A stretch of DNA of 64,000 nucleotides, from NCBI GenBank assembly GCA_001295775.1, contig LJIA01000009.1:42216-106215 (forward strand). The letters run 5' to 3'. The DNA is from a beta proteobacterium AAP99 (GTDB lineage: Bacteria > Pseudomonadota > Gammaproteobacteria > Burkholderiales > Burkholderiaceae_C). This document shows, in pieces, positions 1 to 8,280 of this stretch; position 1 is the stretch's first letter; each line of letters opens with the position of its first letter. Below the pieces are notes generated by a model. That model was not told the DNA's origin. It worked only from the letters and a program-made list of their open reading frames with translations, and did not search any database. A program made the position numbers and the translations under genes.

Positions 1-314
1 CTGTCATAGCCCTGCGGAATCACCACATCCACTGCCGCCTGCCTGCCGGCCGGGCAGGGCGTGTTGCGGTATTCCGTGCCCTGCGCGGTTTCGCATCGGT
101 ACAGGCCGGTGGGTGAGCGCGCCTGGCCCGGCGCGGGCATGGCCAGCGGTGTGCCGGGCTTCACGGTGCCGTCTTGCGCCGCGCCACCCGCAGGCGCACC
201 CGGCGTCATACTCGGCGGCGCAGACACCAGCGAGCGCGAGGCCCACCACAGGCCGCCAGCCACCACCAGTAGCGCGAGCGCAAGGCTCAGCAATCGAATC
301 GCCCAATCCTTCAT
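1..314 (-). CDS. Truncated small membrane-anchored protein, DUF4124-like
   Basis: The minus-strand frame opens with ATG at 314 and stays open to the window edge, so the 3' end is missing. The N-terminus has a basic start and one hydrophobic stretch (about residues 5-26, rich in Leu, Ala, Val and Trp), which suggests a signal anchor or signal peptide. A Pro/Ala/Gly-rich linker follows, then a segment reading YRCETAQGTEYRNTPCPAG. The two cysteines and the pattern YxC...G...Y.N.PC resemble the DUF4124-type envelope domain common in Burkholderiales. The function is unknown. It may be the first gene of a minus-strand unit that continues off the left edge. The gene call is reasonably firm from coding-like composition; the family assignment is tentative. 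Confidence 0.6.
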   Translation of the reverse strand, partial: MKDWAIRLLSLALALLVVAGGLWWASRSLVSAPPSMTPGAPAGGAAQDGTVKPGTPLAMPAPGQARSPTGLYRCETAQGTEYRNTPCPAGRQAAVDVVIPQGYD

Positions 315-430
315 GGCGCGCAGGGTAGCGGTTGCGGCGGCTGGGTGCGTGGCCGAGTGCCGGCACATTCCTCCAGGCTGTGGAGCCGCCAAGCCCGGGC
401 AGGATGTGCAAGACCCAGCATTCATGCGCC

Positions 431-477
431 TTTCCAGGCCAAAGTGGCTGGAGAATGGCTCCAGACAAGCGGAAAGG
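431..477 (+). repeat. REP-like interspersed repeat, copy A
   Basis: Shares with six other intergenic sites the core CCAAAGTGGCTGGAGA followed after a short gap by CCAGACAAGCGGAAAG. It lies between the truncated gene and the esterase gene. Copies elsewhere fold as an imperfect hairpin around CCA-AAG-TGG. Confidence 0.75.
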
Positions 478-520
478 CACTTCAGCGGCGCGCTGCCGCT
501 CCCGCAGGATGGCCTGCCGC

Positions 521-1489
521 TCAGCGTGCAGGCGCAGCGGGGCTTGGCGTCTGAGCGGGCGCTGACTGCGCAGGCGCGGATGCAGCGGCCGGTGTAGCGG
601 ACGTCGCGGGTGCGGCCGGCGCCTCAGCCTGCTCCCCCGGCAACTCAAACAACCAGCGCACCGCCTGCGGAAAGGCTGCGGCCCACGCGGGTTCGTTGTG
701 GCCGGCCTCGGGCGTGATGACGAGCGTGGTGGCGCTGCCGGCGGGGCGGGTGTCCTGCATCAGGCGCAGCATGCGCTGCGCGTCCGGCACCATGCGCGGG
801 CTTTCCTTGCCGCCGGCGTACATGAACACCCGCACCGTGGCGGGCGCCGGCTGCTGGCGCGCAAAGCTGAAGGCCTGCTCACTGGTCCAATAGCTGGGCG
901 ACAGAATCCCCACCTTGCAGAACACCCCGGGCTGCGCATGCGCGGCATAGTGGGTCAACAAACCGCCCAAAGACGAGCCGATCATCGCCGTGTGCTCGCA
1001 TTCGGGCTTGGTGGGGTAGTTCGCGTCGATGTAGGGCTTCACCACCTCCACGATCCAGCGCAGATAGGCCGCGCCTTCCGCGGGCGGCACCTCGCCCGTG
1101 AAGTTCTCGATCGGCCAGGGCGTCAGCTCACTGATGCGCCGCGGCCCGCCATGCTCAATGCCCACCACAATCGCTTCAAACCCCACCGTCTCCCGCAGGC
1201 GCTGCATGGCCTCCGTGATCTGCCAGGTGGCGCCGGAAAAGCTCTGCTTGGGGTCGAAGAGGTTTTGGGCGTCGTGGAGGTAGAGGACGGGGAAGCGGCG
1301 GCTAGGGCTTGGACTCACTGGAACGCTGACTACCAAGCTTCGCGGCACGCCATCCGGAGCAGGAACGCTTACGAGTCGACTGCCTTCGCGTGCTGCCGAA
1401 CCCGCGGTCGCACACAGTGCAAAGGTGAATGTCCAGATCAGAGTGGTGGCACGGGCCACCGGGCTCTTAGCGAGCTGCGCGAGCCGCAT
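521..1489 (-). CDS. Secreted alpha/beta-hydrolase, putative esterase (Esterase D/Fes-like)
   Basis: An alpha/beta-hydrolase of about 322 residues from the ATG at 1489. The N-terminus has a basic segment then a hydrophobic run ending ATAGSAA, consistent with a Sec signal peptide. The nucleophile elbow GSSLGG (Ser near residue 173) is preceded by LYLHDAQNLFD, typical of the PF00756 putative-esterase family, and the late EAGHNE supplies a candidate catalytic His. The C-terminus is an Ala/Pro/Ser-rich low-complexity tail of about 35 residues. The family hydrolyses carboxyl esters, including siderophore esters; the substrate here cannot be told. The ATG start lies inside the 3' end of the restriction endonuclease gene (23-bp overlap). 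An in-frame GTG at 1459 would avoid the overlap and still keep a signal peptide, so the start is uncertain. Confidence 0.85.
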   Translation of the reverse strand: MRLAQLAKSPVARATTLIWTFTFALCATAGSAAREGSRLVSVPAPDGVPRSLVVSVPVSPSPSRRFPVLYLHDAQNLFDPKQSFSGATWQITEAMQRLRETVGFEAIVVGIEHGGPRRISELTPWPIENFTGEVPPAEGAAYLRWIVEVVKPYIDANYPTKPECEHTAMIGSSLGGLLTHYAAHAQPGVFCKVGILSPSYWTSEQAFSFARQQPAPATVRVFMYAGGKESPRMVPDAQRMLRLMQDTRPAGSATTLVITPEAGHNEPAWAAAFPQAVRWLFELPGEQAEAPAAPATSATPAAASAPAQSAPAQTPSPAAPAR

Positions 1490-2216
1490 GAACCAGAGCA
1501 CGAGCGCGCAGCGAGTCAGCAAAGCTCTGAATCGTCAGTTCAGAGTTCGGTTGACGAAATTTGCCGGACTTTCCTGAACTTTTGTCTGACAGAAAGAAGC
1601 AGGCCGCTTGGTAGCGGCGCTCACGAACCAGCCGTAGGCAAACTTGTTCGTAGCGTTGCGCGTATGAAAGCGACTGGAATGCTTCGTCCACATGGAACTC
1701 GTCGAGCTCGATTCGCTTCGTAGGTGCGTTGGCTCGATCAGCATCTTCGAGCATGAACAGGTACCCGAGCCAAGGTTCTGGCGAAGGGGCATAAAGGCCC
1801 TTCGAGTACGCCTCCCAGAAGTCTGAAGCGTTGCCGAGCGCTTCCTCAACGCGATTGTTGAAGTTGTTGCCGAAGCTGCCGACCTGACTTTTGATTTCTA
1901 CCGCCGCTAGGAGTTGCCCTCGGCTGATCACGACGAGATCCCACTCCTTGCTCGGCCGGAAGTAGCCGGGCAGGGTACGGCCGCGCTTTGCGCTGTATCG
2001 CACCTCGGGGTCGGCCAGGCCTGCGCTACGGACAATGTCCGCAACCATGTTCACAAAGCCGTCAGCGTGTTTGCCGCCTGTGACTGCACCGCGGGACCCA
2101 GCATCCTTTTGGCCGCTCTTGCTGCCTTGGGCGGCTTGCTGGGTGAAACGAGTCGTCCAGAAATGTTTGACCGCTTTGGCGAGCGACTTCTCAGCGTCAA
2201 AGCTCTGCAGGCTCAT
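1467..2216 (-). CDS. Type II restriction endonuclease, XhoI/PaeR7I family
   Basis: A 249-residue protein, close to the length of PaeR7I. The segment AGSRGAVTGGKHADGF and the later SQVGSFGNNFNNRVEEA are recognisable XhoI/PaeR7I-family blocks. A PD-(D/E)XK-type catalytic set is visible: D93 in KEWDLVV, then E107-I-K109 in AAVEIKSQ. Family members cut CTCGAG; that specificity is inferred by homology and not shown here. The start codon overlaps the stop of the upstream methyltransferase by ATGA, so the two are translationally coupled with the methyltransferase first. That order makes the protective methylase before the nuclease. No controller (C) protein is seen. The 3' end runs into the esterase gene. 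Confidence 0.9.
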   Translation of the reverse strand: MSLQSFDAEKSLAKAVKHFWTTRFTQQAAQGSKSGQKDAGSRGAVTGGKHADGFVNMVADIVRSAGLADPEVRYSAKRGRTLPGYFRPSKEWDLVVISRGQLLAAVEIKSQVGSFGNNFNNRVEEALGNASDFWEAYSKGLYAPSPEPWLGYLFMLEDADRANAPTKRIELDEFHVDEAFQSLSYAQRYEQVCLRLVRERRYQAACFFLSDKSSGKSGKFRQPNSELTIQSFADSLRARALVHAARAAR

Positions 2217-3205
2217 TCTGTTTGTCCGTGCACAAGAACTTGGCGTTGCGCAAACAGGCTACGGCTCTCGCGTTCGATACGATCTTTAGCCATCTTGAAG
2301 TATGCAGGGTCCACCTCGACCCCGATGCTGTTGCGCCCCCACTTGGCTGCTGCAACAGATGTGGTTCCTGTTCCCAGGAAAGGGTCGAGTACGGTATCCC
2401 CTGCGAAGCTGAACATTCGAACAAGACGTTCCGCCAGTTCGAGCGGATACGGCGCAGGATGCTGCCTGGTTGAGGCCCCAGTCACACCGGACCAGATTTG
2501 CTGGAACCAGTCTCGGTGGTTCTCAGCGGAGATGACGCTGAGAAGCCGAGCGGCATGCGACGGCTTTCGGTACCCACCTGGCTTTCGCTCCATGAGAATG
2601 AACTCAATGTCATTCTTGATCACGCCGTTTGGCTCGTAAGGCTTGCCGAGAAAACCTCCACCACTACCACTTGCCTCATAAACCGCATTCGCGATCTTGT
2701 ACCAAATGATGGGAGCCACGTTGGAGAAGCCAAGTCCTCGACAGTGCTCTTGGATAGAGGCGTGTAAAGGAACAACCGTGTGTTCGCCACCATTCTTGCG
2801 CCGCGAAAGACAAACGTCGCCGACGACGCATACCAATCGACCCCCCGGCACCAGCGCCCGGTAACAGTGCGCCCAGACGCGGTCGAGTTGGGTCAGGAAG
2901 GACTCGTAGTCCTCGATGTAGCCCATCTGACCTTCTGATCGGTTGTATTCCTTAAGCGTCCAGTAGGGCGGCGATGTCACGACCAAATGAACGCTGTTAG
3001 GCTCCAGAAAGTCCATCGCCCGCGAGTCGTGCAGCCAAAGATGATGACGGGTTGGGATGTGGGACAGCGCAGCATCGATCTCGCGCGTGAGAGCAGGATC
3101 TTTGGCGATCCGGGGTATCAGCGTCTGGTCATCCGCTAGGTCGCGAACGCTCGCCGGAAGAAACTGTTCCAGCGCTGGCATCTGCAGTCGTTCAGGAGCG
3201 TTCAT
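2213..3205 (-). CDS. Beta-class DNA amino-methyltransferase of the RM system
   Basis: A DNA methyltransferase of about 330 residues. The catalytic motif TSPPYW (motif IV, near residue 80) comes before the SAM-binding DPFLGTGTTS (motif I, near residue 274), which is the beta-class order used by N4-cytosine and N6-adenine enzymes. The motif SPPY alone does not settle which base is modified. It presumably protects the site cut by the adjacent XhoI-like nuclease. I place the start at ATG 3205; an in-frame TTG at 3232 would add nine residues with no better ribosome binding site. The gene lies 64 bp downstream of the glnS stop, in the same direction, and overlaps the nuclease gene by 4 bp. Confidence 0.92.
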   Translation of the reverse strand: MNAPERLQMPALEQFLPASVRDLADDQTLIPRIAKDPALTREIDAALSHIPTRHHLWLHDSRAMDFLEPNSVHLVVTSPPYWTLKEYNRSEGQMGYIEDYESFLTQLDRVWAHCYRALVPGGRLVCVVGDVCLSRRKNGGEHTVVPLHASIQEHCRGLGFSNVAPIIWYKIANAVYEASGSGGGFLGKPYEPNGVIKNDIEFILMERKPGGYRKPSHAARLLSVISAENHRDWFQQIWSGVTGASTRQHPAPYPLELAERLVRMFSFAGDTVLDPFLGTGTTSVAAAKWGRNSIGVEVDPAYFKMAKDRIERESRSLFAQRQVLVHGQTE

Positions 3206-3269
3206 GGCTGTCTCTATTAAGTGCGCTGGCAACTAGCCGGCATCATGGTAAGCGGTGCTTTCGCTTGCA

Positions 3270-5102
3270 TCACTTCCCCCACGAATCCTTCAACCCCACC
3301 GCCATGTTGAAGACGGGCTTCTCGGCCGTGTGGTCCTTGCGGTCGGCGACGAAGTAGCCGATGCGTTCGAACTGGAACTTGTCGTCCGGCTTGGCTTTCG
3401 CCAGTGAGGGTTCGAGCCAGGCGGTGACGACCTGTTTGCTCTTGGGGTTGACCACGGAGAGGAAGTCGCGGCCGCCGGCGTCGGGGTGGGGTTCGGTGAA
3501 GAAGCGGTCGTACAGGCGCACTTCGGCGGCCACGGCATCTACGGCGCTGACCCAGGTGATGACGCCCTTGACCTTGTAGGTGTCTGCGCCCGGGGTGCCG
3601 CTCTTGCTGTCTGGGAAGTAGGTGGCGTGGACTTCGGTGATGTTTCCTGCTTCGTCTTTCTTGAAGCCGGTGCATTCGACGACGAAGCCGTACTTCAGCC
3701 GGACCTTGCTGCCGGCCACGGCGTCGCCGGCGGCGTTCGTGTGCGGCGGGTACAGGCGGTGGTAGCCCTTCTCCGGCACTTCCATGAAGTCCTCGGCCTC
3801 GATCCAGAGCTCGCGGCTGAACTGGAAGTGGCGCATGCCCAGTTCCGGCTTCTGCGGATGCGCGGGGGCGCTGCAGGCCACGGGCGCGCCCTCGAAGTTG
3901 GTGATGACAAGCTTGAGCGGCTTGACCACGGCCATGGCGCGGGCGGCGCGGCCTTCCAGGTCTTCGCGCAGGGTGGCTTCGAGCACGGAATAGTCGATCC
4001 AGCTGTTGGCCTTGCTGGCGCCGGTGCGATCGCAGAACAGGCGCAGGGCTTCGGGCGTGTAGCCACGGCGGCGCAGGCCGACGAGGGTGGGCATGCGCGG
4101 GTCGTCCCAGCCGTCCACGTGCTTTTCATCGACCAGCTGCTTGAGCTTGCGCTTGCTGGTGACGATGTAGGTGAGGTTCAGGCGGGCAAATTCGTACTGG
4201 TGGGGCAGGGGCTTGGCGAGCAGGCCGCCCACTACGCGCCCGTCCGGGAGCGTCTTGGTCTCCGCCAGGCGCTCGAGCAGCCAGTCATAGAAGGGGCGCT
4301 GGTCTTCGAATTCGAGCGTGCAGATGGAGTGGGTGATGTTCTCCAGCGCGTCTTCAATGGGGTGCGCGTAGGTGTACATGGGGTAGATGCACCAGGCATC
4401 GCCCGTGTTGTGGTGGGTGGCGCGCTTGATGCGGTAGAGGGCCGGGTCGCGCAGGTTGATGTTGGGGCTGGCCATGTCGATCTTGGCGCGCAGCACCATG
4501 GAGCCATCGGCATGCTGGCCGGCGCGCATCTCGCGAAAGCGCTGCAGGTTCTCTGCCACCGAGCGGCTGCGCCAGGGCGAGTTGGTGCCGGGGGTGGTGA
4601 AGTCGCCCCGGTTGGCGCGCATCTCCTCGGCGCTCTGTTCGTCCACATAGGCGTGGCCGGCCTCGATGAGATATTCGGCCGCGGCGTACATGAAGTCGAA
4701 GTAGTTGCTGGCGTAGTAGAGGTGCTGCTCGCCCTGGGTAAAGGGGCTGGTCCAGTCGGCGCCGAGCCAGCGCATGGATTCCACGATGCTGTCGACGTAC
4801 TCCTGCTCTTCCTTCTCGGGGTTGGTGTCGTCAAAGCGCAGGTGGAACGCGCCGTGATAGTCACGCGCCACGCCGTGGTTCAGGCAGATGCTCTTCACAT
4901 GGCCGATGTGCAGGTAGCCGTTGGGCTCCGGCGGGAAGCGGGTGCGGATCCTGGCGGGGTCGGCGTCGCCCTTGGTCTGCACCGCAGCGCCTCCGGGCTG
5001 GCCGGCCCAGCGGCGCTGTGCGTAGGTGCCCTGCTCCAGATCGCGCTCGATGATGTTGCGCAGGAAGTTGCTGGCTGGGGCGGGGGCTTCTTTGTTGGAC
5101 AT
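3270..5102 (-). CDS. glnS: Glutaminyl-tRNA synthetase
   Basis: A 610-residue class I aminoacyl-tRNA synthetase that charges tRNA-Gln with glutamine in the cytoplasm. The HIGH motif is seen in PEPNGYLHIGHVKS near residue 60, and the second signature is VTSKRKL, where the family usually has VMSKRKL. The segment RFDDTNPEKE and the C-terminal anticodon-binding beta-barrels are present, ending NMAVGLKDSWGK. The length is slightly longer than the E. coli enzyme because of an N-terminal tail and an insert after residue 30. The M-to-T change in the KMSKS-like loop is conservative in position and probably tolerated. The gene has its own upstream gap containing a REP-like repeat, and is followed directly by the restriction-modification genes. 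Confidence 0.98.
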   Translation of the reverse strand: MSNKEAPAPASNFLRNIIERDLEQGTYAQRRWAGQPGGAAVQTKGDADPARIRTRFPPEPNGYLHIGHVKSICLNHGVARDYHGAFHLRFDDTNPEKEEQEYVDSIVESMRWLGADWTSPFTQGEQHLYYASNYFDFMYAAAEYLIEAGHAYVDEQSAEEMRANRGDFTTPGTNSPWRSRSVAENLQRFREMRAGQHADGSMVLRAKIDMASPNINLRDPALYRIKRATHHNTGDAWCIYPMYTYAHPIEDALENITHSICTLEFEDQRPFYDWLLERLAETKTLPDGRVVGGLLAKPLPHQYEFARLNLTYIVTSKRKLKQLVDEKHVDGWDDPRMPTLVGLRRRGYTPEALRLFCDRTGASKANSWIDYSVLEATLREDLEGRAARAMAVVKPLKLVITNFEGAPVACSAPAHPQKPELGMRHFQFSRELWIEAEDFMEVPEKGYHRLYPPHTNAAGDAVAGSKVRLKYGFVVECTGFKKDEAGNITEVHATYFPDSKSGTPGADTYKVKGVITWVSAVDAVAAEVRLYDRFFTEPHPDAGGRDFLSVVNPKSKQVVTAWLEPSLAKAKPDDKFQFERIGYFVADRKDHTAEKPVFNMAVGLKDSWGK

Positions 5103-5215
5103 GGAGGTGTGCTGGATCAGTGTGCAGCGCGCCGGATGCTGCGCCGCAGGGTCAATCGATTGTATGGGCGCGGCTTGCGCATTCAGCCGCGCACAGGCCC
5201 GGAGGCGAAAAGCGA

Positions 5216-5279
5216 GATCGGCTCTGGGTGCGGCTCTTCAGGGCAAAGTGGCTGGAGAAGCTTGCCAGACAAGCGGAAC
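5216..5279 (+). repeat. REP-like interspersed repeat, copy B
   Basis: Core CAAAGTGGCTGGAGA with the conserved 3' tail CCAGACAAGCGGAA, preceded by GGCTCTGGGTGCGGCTCTTC, an extended left arm shared with copies E and F. It is the main recognisable content of the 332-bp gap between glnS and the next gene; the rest of that gap shows no gene. Confidence 0.75.
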
Positions 5280-5434
5280 GGGGGTGCAGGGGGCTCGCGC
5301 TGGCAGGCGCTCGCTCTTTCGGCGGCGGCAAGCGGTGCTTGCTGAGCTGCTGCCTGCACGACAAGGCATGCAGGGCACCTGCGGGGCATGCGCCTCAAGA
5401 CACCCGCGCGGCGCGCTCGGCGGAGTCGGCCGTG

Positions 5435-6205
5435 CTAGTTCTGCCCCGGCACGAGCCCGTCGCCAATCATGGCGTCGATGCGCTTGAGCAGCGCGTCTGG
5501 TGTCTTGAGCGAGCACATGATGTAGCGCTGGCTGCCCTGCCTGGGCAGATCGCTCAGCGGGAGGCGCGCCAGGCGCGTGTCTCCGGCTTCGTGCTTGAGA
5601 AACCAGTTCAGTTCTTCTTCAGTCACGAGGGCCAGCGGCATGCGACCGCTGACCACCATGCGCAGCAACTGCTCGCTGGTCACGGTGGGGCGCTCCAGCA
5701 TGGTGGGGTGCGCGCTGAGGATGGCGTCGATCTCCGCGCCGTACGAAATGCCGGACACCGCGCCCAGGCGCCACGCACCGCGCGCGAGCAGCTGCGACAG
5801 GCTGCTCACGCCCGCGTAGGTGGACACGGGAAGCGCAGATACCACCAGCATGCCGCGGTCGCGGTACAGCGGGCGGCTGAACTTGGCGAAGCGTTCGCGC
5901 TCTGCATTCTTGAACCATCCCAGCGAACACATCGCGGACTGGTTGGCCTCGATCTCGGCCAGGATGCGCTTGGGGGGCCGTTGCTCGAAGCTGAGCCTCA
6001 GGCCCGCCGCGGGACCGCGCTGGCGCAACGGTTCGATCAGCGTGCCGCGCGCCACGCCAGAGCCGTTGCCGAAGTAGAGCGGCGGCTTTTCCGGAAAGCT
6101 CAGATGCAGGGGCTCGCCGCCGACCTGCGCAGACACGGGACTCAGCACGCTCAAGGCGAGCATGCTCAAGACAAGCAAATGGCGTGCACGCAAGCGAGGC
6201 CTCAC
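5435..6205 (-). CDS. Periplasmic solute-binding-like protein (SBP family 3 type)
   Basis: The open frame reaches back to 6376, but a GTG at 6205 gives a clean signal peptide (basic VRPRLRARH, then a hydrophobic run ending SPVSAQ) and is preceded by a purine-rich GGGAGAGG. The mature protein of about 230 residues resembles extracellular solute-binding proteins of family 3: RGTLIEPL, then MCSLGWFKNAERERFAKFSRPLY and GAVSGISYGAEID in the usual order. No transporter permease or ATPase genes are adjacent, so it may be an orphan binding or sensory protein rather than part of an ABC importer. The Cys in MCSL recurs twice (MCSLGW and MCSLKT). The ligand is unknown. The gene sits downstream of the tRNA gene and its terminator on the same strand. 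Confidence 0.75.
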   Translation of the reverse strand: MRPRLRARHLLVLSMLALSVLSPVSAQVGGEPLHLSFPEKPPLYFGNGSGVARGTLIEPLRQRGPAAGLRLSFEQRPPKRILAEIEANQSAMCSLGWFKNAERERFAKFSRPLYRDRGMLVVSALPVSTYAGVSSLSQLLARGAWRLGAVSGISYGAEIDAILSAHPTMLERPTVTSEQLLRMVVSGRMPLALVTEEELNWFLKHEAGDTRLARLPLSDLPRQGSQRYIMCSLKTPDALLKRIDAMIGDGLVPGQN

Positions 6206-6380
6206 TGTTCGACACCCGCCCCCTCTCCCTGCGGGCATTCTATGTGCGCATCGCTGATTCTCTGCACTCGTTCGCGAGCAGATTCTGAACGGCATCGTTT
6301 GCGCTTGCCGCTGCGTCGCAATGTTGTGGTGTCGGTGCGCGGACCTTGGCGGCGGCCGCGCTGGCGCACCGTTCAATTCG

Positions 6381-6414
6381 CCAAAACGAAACGGCCCCGC
6401 GTTGCGGAGCCGTT
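6381..6414 (-). terminator. Rho-independent terminator after tRNA
   Basis: On the minus strand an ACGGC-CCGC / GCGG-GCCGT stem with an AAC loop is followed by TTCGTTTT. It lies a few bases past the 3' end of the tRNA gene. Confidence 0.8.
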
Positions 6415-6420
6415 GGTGTT

Positions 6421-6497
<77 letters not shown>

Positions 6498-6515
6498 TGA
6501 GCCGCGCATTATGAC

Positions 6516-6549
6516 ACAAAAAAGCCCGCGACCTTGCGGGCGCGGGCTT
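6516..6549 (-). terminator. Rho-independent terminator of the MHS transporter gene
   Basis: On the minus strand AAGCCCGCG and CGCGGGCTT form a perfect 9-bp stem with a 10-nt loop, followed by a T run. It lies 57 bp past the transporter stop codon and just before the tRNA gene. Confidence 0.9.
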
Positions 6550-6606
6550 GGAATGGTCGGTGGTTTTTGCTGGGGCATCACCGTGGCCGACCGGAGGAGT
6601 GATGCG

Positions 6607-8280
6607 TCAGTCGTGGGCGTAGATGTCCACGTCCTTGGTCTCCTTGACGAACAGGGTGCCGATCACGAAGGTCATGACCGCGATCACGATCGGGTACCAG
6701 AGGCCGGCGTAGATGTTGCCCTGCGCCAGCACGATGGCCGCGGCAATCGCCGGCACGAAGCCGCCGAACCAGCCGTTGCCGATGTGATACGGCAGGCTCA
6801 TCGAGGTGTAGCGGATCCGTGTGGGGAAGAGCTCCACCAGCATCGCCGCGATCGGCCCGTACACCATGGTCACGTAGATCACCATGATGGTCAGGATGGC
6901 CACGATCATGAACCAGTTGAAGGACAGCGGGGCGATCGGGTCGGCCTTGGCGGGGTACTTCGCTTCGGCCAGTGCCGCAGTCAGCTCCTTGTCGAAGCGG
7001 GCCTTCTGCTCCTTGGCGTCCGGCGCCTTGCCGTCATAGGCGACGATGGCCTTCTCGCCCACCTTGATGGTGGCCGGCGTGCCGGGGGCGACCGCGACCT
7101 TGTCGTAGCTGATGCCCTTGCTGGCCAGCGCGGCGGTGGCGAGGTCACAGGCGTTGGTGAACTTGGCCGTGCCCGTGGGGTTGAACTGGAAGCTGCAGGT
7201 GGCGGGATCGGCCTCGACCTTGATCGGCGCGGCGGCAATCGCTGCCTCGAGCTTGGGGTTGGCGTAGTGCGTCAGCGCCTTGAACAGCGGGAAGTAGGTC
7301 AGCGCCGCGATCAGGCAGCCGGCCATGATGATGGGCTTGCGGCCGATCTTGTCCGACAGCGAGCCGAACAGCAGGAAGAAGGGCGTGCCGATGATCAGCG
7401 ACAGCGCGATCAGGATGTTGGCCGTGGCGCCGTCCACCTTCAGGTAGGTCTGCAGGAAGAACAGGGCATAGAACTGACCGGTGTACCAGACCACGGCCTG
7501 GCCGGCGGTCAGACCCAGCAGGGCGAGGATCACGATCTTCAGGTTCTTCCACTGGCCGAAGGACTCCGACAGCGGGGCCTTGGAGGTCTTGCCTTCGGCC
7601 TTCATGCGGGCGAAGGCGGGCGACTCACTAAGCTGCATGCGGATCCAGATGGACACCACGAGCAGGATGCCGGAGAAGGCATAGGGCACACGCCAGCCCC
7701 AGTCGGCAAACTCCTTCTCGCCGATCGTCAGCCGGGTGCCCAGAATCACCATCAGCGCGAGCATCAGGCCCACGGTGGCGGTGGTCTGGATCCAGGCGGT
7801 GTAGGCGCCGCGGCGGCCCATGGGCGCGTGCTCGGCCACGTAGGTGGCGGCGCCACCGTACTCACCGCCCAGCGCCAGGCCCTGCAACAGTCGCAGGCTG
7901 ATCAGGATGATCGGCGCAGCAATGCCCCAGCTGGCGTAGCCCGGCAGGAAGGCCACCACGAAGGTGGACATGCCCATCAGCAGGATCGTGACCAGGAAGG
8001 TGTACTTGCGCCCGACGAGATCGCCCAGGCGGCCGAACACCAGCGCGCCGAAGGGCCGCACCGCAAAACCGGCGGCAAAGGCCAGCAGGGTGAAGATGTC
8101 ACGCGTGGACGGATCCAGCGGCGCGAAGAACTGCGCACCGATGATCGCCGTGAGCACGCCGAACAGATAGAAGTCGTACCACTCAAACACCGTGCCCAGT
8201 GACGACGCGAGGATGACCTTCTTCTCCTCGGGTGACATCGGGCGGACGGCTGAGCCCGCGCCTGCTGTGGTTGTTGCCAT
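6607..8280 (-). CDS. MFS transporter, metabolite:H+ symporter (MHS) type
   Basis: A protein of about 557 residues starting at ATG 8280, which has CAGGAG just upstream. It has twelve predicted membrane segments, with the MHS-family signature FEWYDFYLFG near residue 32, the loop motif GRLGDLVGRK at 83-92, and RLLQGLALGGEYGG at 130-143. MHS members are inner-membrane proton symporters for carboxylates, betaine, shikimate and similar solutes; the substrate here cannot be told. An unusual hydrophilic insert of about 115 residues (about 336-452), with a Cys pair (TCSF and NACD), separates two membrane helices after the second GRKP motif. Similar inserts occur in other Burkholderiales homologues from memory, so this is probably a lineage trait and not a local fusion. 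Confidence 0.9.
   Translation of the reverse strand: MATTTAGAGSAVRPMSPEEKKVILASSLGTVFEWYDFYLFGVLTAIIGAQFFAPLDPSTRDIFTLLAFAAGFAVRPFGALVFGRLGDLVGRKYTFLVTILLMGMSTFVVAFLPGYASWGIAAPIILISLRLLQGLALGGEYGGAATYVAEHAPMGRRGAYTAWIQTTATVGLMLALMVILGTRLTIGEKEFADWGWRVPYAFSGILLVVSIWIRMQLSESPAFARMKAEGKTSKAPLSESFGQWKNLKIVILALLGLTAGQAVVWYTGQFYALFFLQTYLKVDGATANILIALSLIIGTPFFLLFGSLSDKIGRKPIIMAGCLIAALTYFPLFKALTHYANPKLEAAIAAAPIKVEADPATCSFQFNPTGTAKFTNACDLATAALASKGISYDKVAVAPGTPATIKVGEKAIVAYDGKAPDAKEQKARFDKELTAALAEAKYPAKADPIAPLSFNWFMIVAILTIMVIYVTMVYGPIAAMLVELFPTRIRYTSMSLPYHIGNGWFGGFVPAIAAAIVLAQGNIYAGLWYPIVIAVMTFVIGTLFVKETKDVDIYAHD

Noticed and set aside
698..1723. 341-residue open frame opposite the esterase and nuclease genes
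   Set aside because: Spans two convincing genes on the other strand and reads as low-complexity Arg/His/Gly sequence.
3486..5345. Long plus-strand open frame opposite glnS
   Set aside because: It is a GC-rich antisense shadow with Gly/Ala/Val-biased translation and no domain; glnS on the other strand is unmistakable.
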